This document shows, piece after piece, positions 59,615-64,000 of a stretch of 64,000 nucleotides of DNA (its first letter is position 1; each line of letters opens with the position of its first letter). The position numbers and the translations under genes were made by a program. The DNA is from Massilia sp. NR 4-1 (GTDB lineage Bacteria; Pseudomonadota; Gammaproteobacteria; Burkholderiales; Burkholderiaceae_D), in assembly GCF_001191005.1 (NCBI RefSeq), contig NZ_CP012201.1, positions 3,968,001 to 4,032,000 on the forward strand. The letters are read 5' to 3'. A model generated the notes under the pieces. The model was not told the origin of the DNA, ran no database searches, and saw only the letters and a program-made list of their open reading frames with translations.

Positions 59615-60883
59615 ATGATCCGCGATACCTCCCGACAAGATACTGTCATCGCCGCCCCCAGCGGCCAGAAAACGCGCCGCCGCGCCCTGCTGCTGGGCGG
59701 CGCCGTCCTGCTGCTGCTTGCCACCGCCGGCCTGCTCAAGGTCTGGCGCGGCAGCGAGCACTCGGTCAACGCCGCCCGCCTGCGCATCGCCGAAGTGGGA
59801 CGCGGCACCCTGGTGCGCGACGCCGCCGTCAACGGCCGCATCGTGGCCGCCGTCAGCCCCACCCTGTTCTCCACCGCGCCGGCCACCGTCACGCTGAAAG
59901 TGCATGCGGGCGACACCGTGAAGAAGGGCGACGTGCTGGCCGTGCTGGAATCGCCCGACCTGAGCGACGCGCTGAAAAAGGAGCAGGCCAGCTACCAGGA
60001 ACTGGTGGCCGAGGTGGAACGCCAACAGATCCTGGCGCGCAAGCAGAAGCTGCTGGCCCAGCGCGAGGCCGACACCGCCGAGATCGACCGCGTCTCGGCC
60101 AACCGCACGCTGGAACGCTATAACAGCGTGTCGAACGAGGGCGTGGTGGCCAAGGTCGATTACCAGAAAGCCAAGGACGCGGTGGTGGCGGCCGAGATCC
60201 GCGCCAGGCATACGGCGCAGGCGGCCGAGCTGGAAAAGGACAATGTCTCGCTCGAACTGAAAACCAAGAGCGCCCAGCTGGAGCGCCAGAAGCTGTCGCT
60301 GGCGAACGCCCAGCGCCGCGTCGACGAGCTGACCGTGCGTGCGCCGGTCGATGGCTTCATCGGCACGCTGTCGGTGCCCAACCGCAGCGTGGTGCAGGCC
60401 AATGCGGCGCTGATGACCCTGGTCGACCTGTCGCAGCTGGAGGTCGAGCTGGAAGTGCCGGAAACCTATGTCAACGATCTGGGCCTGGGCATGGGCGCCG
60501 AAGTCGCCGTGGCCGGCATGACGGCCAGCGGCAAGCTCTCGGCCCTGTCGCCGGAAGTGGTGAAGAACCAGGTGCTGGCGCGGGTGCGCTTCAACGGCAA
60601 GCAGCCGGACGGCCTGCGCCAGAACCAGCGCGTGACAGCCCGCCTGCTGATCGACGAAAAACCGAATGTATTGATGCTGCAGCGCGGCCCCTTCGTGGAA
60701 TCGGAAGGCGGACGCTTTGCCTACCTGGTGCGCGATGGCGTGGCCGTGCGCACGCCGATCAGGATGGGCGCCACCAGCATCTCCGCCGTGGAAATTCTGG
60801 GCGGCCTGAAACAGGGCGACAAGGTCGTCATCTCCGGTACCGAAACCTTCGAGAACGCGGCCCGCGTCTCGATCAACCAATGA
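59615..60883 (+). CDS. HlyD/MacA-type periplasmic adaptor
   Basis: 422 residues. Cytoplasmic N-terminus, one membrane helix (about 24-42), lipoyl half (HAGDTVKKGDVLAVLESPD), a long coiled coil (about 115-225, rich in Glu/Lys/Gln), second lipoyl half (VRAPVDGFIGTLSVPN) and beta-barrel. Links the ABC transporter encoded downstream to an outer-membrane channel. First gene of a sigma-54-type operon; the stop overlaps a possible ATGA start of the ATPase gene. Confidence 0.9.
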   Translation: MIRDTSRQDTVIAAPSGQKTRRRALLLGGAVLLLLATAGLLKVWRGSEHSVNAARLRIAEVGRGTLVRDAAVNGRIVAAVSPTLFSTAPATVTLKVHAGDTVKKGDVLAVLESPDLSDALKKEQASYQELVAEVERQQILARKQKLLAQREADTAEIDRVSANRTLERYNSVSNEGVVAKVDYQKAKDAVVAAEIRARHTAQAAELEKDNVSLELKTKSAQLERQKLSLANAQRRVDELTVRAPVDGFIGTLSVPNRSVVQANAALMTLVDLSQLEVELEVPETYVNDLGLGMGAEVAVAGMTASGKLSALSPEVVKNQVLARVRFNGKQPDGLRQNQRVTARLLIDEKPNVLMLQRGPFVESEGGRFAYLVRDGVAVRTPIRMGATSISAVEILGGLKQGDKVVISGTETFENAARVSINQ

Positions 60884-60912
60884 GCATTGAAAAAGCACTG
60901 AAAGGAAACGCC

Positions 60913-61605
60913 ATGCTGCGCATGCAAAATCTGAGCAAAGTCTACCGCACCCATATGATCGAGACCCACGCCCTGCGCGGTTTCGAGATCGAAGTCAAGC
61001 AAGGGGAATTCGTCACCGTGACCGGGCCTTCCGGTTCCGGCAAGACCAGCTTCCTGAACATCGCCGGCCTGCTGGAAGTGTTCAACGACGGCGAATACAT
61101 CCTCGACGGCGTCAACGTCAAAGGACTGGACGACAATGCCCGCTCGCGCCTGCGCAACGAGAAGCTGGGCTTCATCTTCCAGGGCTTCAACCTGATCCCC
61201 GACCTGTCGCTGTACGACAATGTGGACGTGCCGCTGCGCTATCGCGGCTTCAACGCGGCCGAGCGCAAGCTGCGCATCGAAGACGCCTTGTCCAAGGTCG
61301 GCCTGGCTTCGCGCATGAAGCATTACCCGGCCGAGCTGTCGGGCGGCCAGCAGCAGCGCGTGGCGATCGCGCGCGCGCTGGCCGGCACGCCCAAGCTGCT
61401 GCTGGCCGACGAGCCGACCGGCAACCTGGATACGCAGATGGCGCGCGGCGTGATGGAGCTGCTGGAAGAGATCAACGCCGAGGGCACCACCATCCTGATG
61501 GTGACGCACGATCCGGAACTGGCCACGCGCTCGCAGCGCAATGTGCACATCATCGACGGCCAGGTGTCGGACCTGGTGCGCAAATCGGCCTCGCTGGTGG
61601 CTTGA
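60913..61605 (+). CDS. ABC transporter ATP-binding protein (MacB/LolD class)
   Basis: 230 residues from ATG 60913, preceded by AAAGGAAA; an ATG at 60880, overlapping the adaptor stop, would add 11 residues. Walker A GPSGSGKTS, signature LSGGQQQRVAIARAL, Walker B LLLADEPTGNLD, switch His in VTHDPE. Energises the two FtsX-type permeases encoded next. Confidence 0.93.
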   Translation: MLRMQNLSKVYRTHMIETHALRGFEIEVKQGEFVTVTGPSGSGKTSFLNIAGLLEVFNDGEYILDGVNVKGLDDNARSRLRNEKLGFIFQGFNLIPDLSLYDNVDVPLRYRGFNAAERKLRIEDALSKVGLASRMKHYPAELSGGQQQRVAIARALAGTPKLLLADEPTGNLDTQMARGVMELLEEINAEGTTILMVTHDPELATRSQRNVHIIDGQVSDLVRKSASLVA

Positions 61606-61615
61606 GGAGAGCGGC

Positions 61616-62929
61616 ATGCTGCAATACTATTTCCTGCTCGGCGTGCGCAATCTGCGCCGCAATCCGGCCCTGACGGCCCTGATGGTGCTGATCCTGGCGG
61701 TCGGCGTGGCGGCCAGCGTTTCCACGCTGACCATCCTGCACGTCATGTCCGGCAATCCGATTCCGCACAAGAGCGAGCGCCTGCTGGTGCCGATGGTCGA
61801 CAACGGTCCCACCGAAGGCTATGCCCCCGGCGATGAGCGCCATGACGACCAGCTCAGCTACCGCGACGCCGCCAACTTCCTGGCCAGCAAAGTCGGCGAC
61901 CGCCGCACCGCCATCTATGGCGTGGGCGGTGCCGTCGAGCCGGTGCGCAAGGACATGAGCGTGTTCAATGCCGGCGGCCTGGCGCTCAGCCACGACTTCT
62001 TCGCCATGTTCGAAGTGCCCTTCCTGCACGGCCAGCCCTGGAGCGCGAAGGACGACGCGGCCGGTGCCGACGTCGTGGTCCTGAGCCGCAAGCTGGCCGA
62101 GAAACTGTACGGCGACAGCAATCCGGTGGGCCAGCGCCTGGTGATGATGGGCTTCCCCTACCAGGTGGTGGGCGTGGCCGATACCTGGAATCCAGTGCCG
62201 CGCTATCACCGCGTCATCGGCGGCAGCGGCGCCTTCGGCGACGCCGACGAATATTTCATCCCCTTCAGCAGCGCGATCCGGCATGAGGCCTCGAATAACG
62301 GCAGCATGAACTGCAGCAAGCAGCGCGATCCCGGCTTCCAGGCTCTGCTCGACTCCGAGTGCACCTGGATCCAGTTCTGGTTCGAGATGCACGAGGCCGG
62401 CGGCCGCGGCGACCTGCAGAACTATCTGGACGCCTACGCCGCCGAACAGCGCAAGCTGGGCCGCCTGAAACGCGCCGCGCCGAACATGATCTACAACGTG
62501 ATGGAATGGCTGGAGCAGCAGAAAGTGGTGGGCAACGATAGCCGCGTGTCAGCCTGGCTGGCCTTCGGCTTCCTGCTGCTGTGCCTGGTCAACACCATCG
62601 GCCTGCTGCTGGCCAAGTTCTCGGTGCGCGCCGCCGAAGTGGGCATCCGCCGCGCCCTGGGCGCCTCGCGCCGCGAAGTCTTCAACCAGTTCCTGATCGA
62701 GAGCGCCGTGGTCGGTCTGGCCGGCGGCGTGCTCGGCCTGCTGTTCTCGCTTGGCGCCCTGGCCCTCATAGGCCAGACCTCGGACCGGCTGCAGGTGGTC
62801 GCCCATATGGACTGGCCGATGCTGTTCACCACCTTCGCCATGGCCGTCGGCGCCGCCATCCTGGCCGGCCTGCTGCCGACCTGGCGCGCCTGCCAGATCA
62901 CGCCCGCCATGCAGCTCAAATCTCAATGA
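61616..62929 (+). CDS. FtsX-type ABC transporter permease, first of two
   Basis: 437 residues from ATG 61616 with GAGGAGA upstream. N-terminal helix (TALMVLILAVGVAASVSTLT), MacB_PCD-type periplasmic domain (about 50-290) with two Cys (NCSKQ, SECTW), then three helices with the FtsX motif VRAAEVGIRRALGASRREVF. Two different half-permeases in one operon suggest a heterodimeric transporter. Substrate unknown; could export a peptide, lipid or drug. Confidence 0.9.
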   Translation: MLQYYFLLGVRNLRRNPALTALMVLILAVGVAASVSTLTILHVMSGNPIPHKSERLLVPMVDNGPTEGYAPGDERHDDQLSYRDAANFLASKVGDRRTAIYGVGGAVEPVRKDMSVFNAGGLALSHDFFAMFEVPFLHGQPWSAKDDAAGADVVVLSRKLAEKLYGDSNPVGQRLVMMGFPYQVVGVADTWNPVPRYHRVIGGSGAFGDADEYFIPFSSAIRHEASNNGSMNCSKQRDPGFQALLDSECTWIQFWFEMHEAGGRGDLQNYLDAYAAEQRKLGRLKRAAPNMIYNVMEWLEQQKVVGNDSRVSAWLAFGFLLLCLVNTIGLLLAKFSVRAAEVGIRRALGASRREVFNQFLIESAVVGLAGGVLGLLFSLGALALIGQTSDRLQVVAHMDWPMLFTTFAMAVGAAILAGLLPTWRACQITPAMQLKSQ

Positions 62930-62936
62930 GGTCGAA

Positions 62937-64000
62937 ATGGAAATCCGTCCCATCTTCTCCGCGCTGATGCGCAACAAGACCGGCCCGCTGCTGGTGGCGA
63001 TCCAGGTCGCCCTGAGCCTGGCCATCCTGGCCAACGCCCTGCACATCGTCAATGTGCGCCAAGCCGTGTCGGCCCGGCCCAGCGGCATCGCGGCCGAAAG
63101 CGATGTCCTGAATCTCTTCGCGTACAGCCTGAAAGCCGGCGGCCATGAAGAGCAGCTGGCCTTGCAGCAGGCGCAGACCGCCGCGCTGCGCGCCGTGCCC
63201 GGCGTGGTGTCGGTGGCGCGCATCAACCAGTATCCGATGTCGCAGTCCGGCAATTACAGCAGCATCACGACCAGCCGCAGCCAGCTCAAGAAAGTCGCCG
63301 TCACCAGCCTGTATATGTCCGGCGATTCGCTGATCAAGACCTGGGGCCTGAAGCTGGTGGAGGGCCGCGACTTCACGCCGGCCGATGTCTGGAACGTCGA
63401 TGAAACGGCCAGCAAGGACTACCCGGACATCATTATCATCACGCGTGCCCTGGGCCGGAAGCTGTGGCCGGACGCCAGCAGCTATGCCGGCAAGGTGTTC
63501 TATTTCGGCAAAGGCGAAACCGCGCGCGCGGTCACCGTGGTCGGCGTGGTGGATAGCCTGCAAACACCCAATGCGCAGGTCGGCCCCGAAGGGGAATTCT
63601 CCAGCATCACGCCGGTGCGCAATACCGGCTGGGCCACGTCGCGCTACACCATCCGCGCCGAGCCGGGCCAGATCGAGCGCGTGACCAAGGATGCGGAAGA
63701 GGCCTTGCGCAAGCTGGAAAACCAGCAGGTCGTCATCGAAAGCACGACGATGGATGAGCATCGCGCGGACCGCTACCGCGCCGACCGGGCGCTGGCCTGG
63801 ATGCTGATCGCCGTCAGCGTGCTGCTGCTGCTGGTCACGGCCAGCGGCGTGGTGGGCATGGCCAGCCTGTGGGTGACGCAACGGCGCAAACAGATCGGCG
63901 TGCGGCGCGCGCTGGGTGCGCGCCGCATCGACATCCTGCGCTACTTCGTCACCGAGAATGTGATGATCACCAGCGTCGGCGTCGCCAGCGGGCTGCTGGG
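62937..64000 (+). CDS. FtsX-type ABC transporter permease, second of two (3' end outside window)
   Basis: At least 354 residues; the frame is open at the right edge. ATG 62937 follows GAGGT, 7 nt after the first permease stop. N-terminal helix (PLLVAIQVALSLAILANALH), periplasmic domain, helix (LAWMLIAVSVLLLLVTASGV), then WVTQRRKQIGVRRALGARRI, the FtsX signature. Likely heterodimer partner of the preceding permease. In comparable clusters I recall, a sigma-54 response regulator and kinase follow. Confidence 0.88.
   Translation, partial: MEIRPIFSALMRNKTGPLLVAIQVALSLAILANALHIVNVRQAVSARPSGIAAESDVLNLFAYSLKAGGHEEQLALQQAQTAALRAVPGVVSVARINQYPMSQSGNYSSITTSRSQLKKVAVTSLYMSGDSLIKTWGLKLVEGRDFTPADVWNVDETASKDYPDIIIITRALGRKLWPDASSYAGKVFYFGKGETARAVTVVGVVDSLQTPNAQVGPEGEFSSITPVRNTGWATSRYTIRAEPGQIERVTKDAEEALRKLENQQVVIESTTMDEHRADRYRADRALAWMLIAVSVLLLLVTASGVVGMASLWVTQRRKQIGVRRALGARRIDILRYFVTENVMITSVGVASGLL

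Overview
The window is high-GC DNA, densely coding on both strands. Protein families and gene order point to a betaproteobacterium of the order Burkholderiales, most like an Oxalobacteraceae member (Massilia/Duganella/Janthinobacterium type). The supports are secY-infA-rpmJ joined to the alpha operon, the msrPQ / ccsB-resB / cytochrome c4 / engB / hemB neighbourhood, and a long 61-nt intergenic palindrome of a kind I associate with that family. This placement is inferred from the sequence alone.

Layout. 1-9 kb holds the end of lysA, an orphan DUF4351-like small gene, msrQ-msrP (periplasmic methionine sulfoxide repair), ccsB-resB (system II cytochrome c maturation), a dihaem cytochrome c4, engB and hemB. 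9-17 kb holds a TonB-like proline-rich protein and a leftward set: response regulator, histidine kinase, membrane-fusion protein, RND pump. A Spy/CpxP-like periplasmic protein diverges from it; together they resemble an envelope-stress module of the BaeSR-MdtABC-Spy type. 17-21 kb holds dsbD and a secreted M28 peptidase.

21-35 kb and 44.6-49.5 kb hold the ribosomal-protein superoperon, all leftward: rpsL-rpsG-fusA-tuf-rpsJ, then rplC to rpsQ, then rplN to secY-infA-rpmJ, then rpsM-rpsK-rpsD-rpoA-rplQ. The striking point is that rpsJ and rplC, normally adjacent, are separated by about 9.5 kb. That block carries an M4 metallopeptidase, creB-creC-creD and a large TonB-dependent receptor. A strong terminator lies just after rpsJ and a plausible new promoter lies before rplC, so the S10 operon appears split into two transcription units. 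Several intergenic gaps inside the remaining superoperon carry strong hairpins or terminators (rpsK/rpsD, rpsD/rpoA, rpoA/rplQ, rpsQ/rplN).

49.7-64 kb is accessory envelope biology: a phosphoethanolamine-transferase-like sulfatase-fold enzyme, a MacA-MacB type ABC system, a DUF1624-type membrane acyltransferase followed by an S41-like protease, a membrane-anchored MutS-family ATPase, and a second exporter (HlyD-type adaptor, ABC ATPase, two FtsX-type permeases, the last cut by the window edge). That exporter is preceded by a near-consensus sigma-54 promoter with upstream TGTCCGG/CCGGACA palindromes. It is therefore probably switched on by an enhancer-binding regulator, which may lie just beyond the right edge.

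No tRNA, rRNA, CRISPR array, insertion sequence or integrase was seen.
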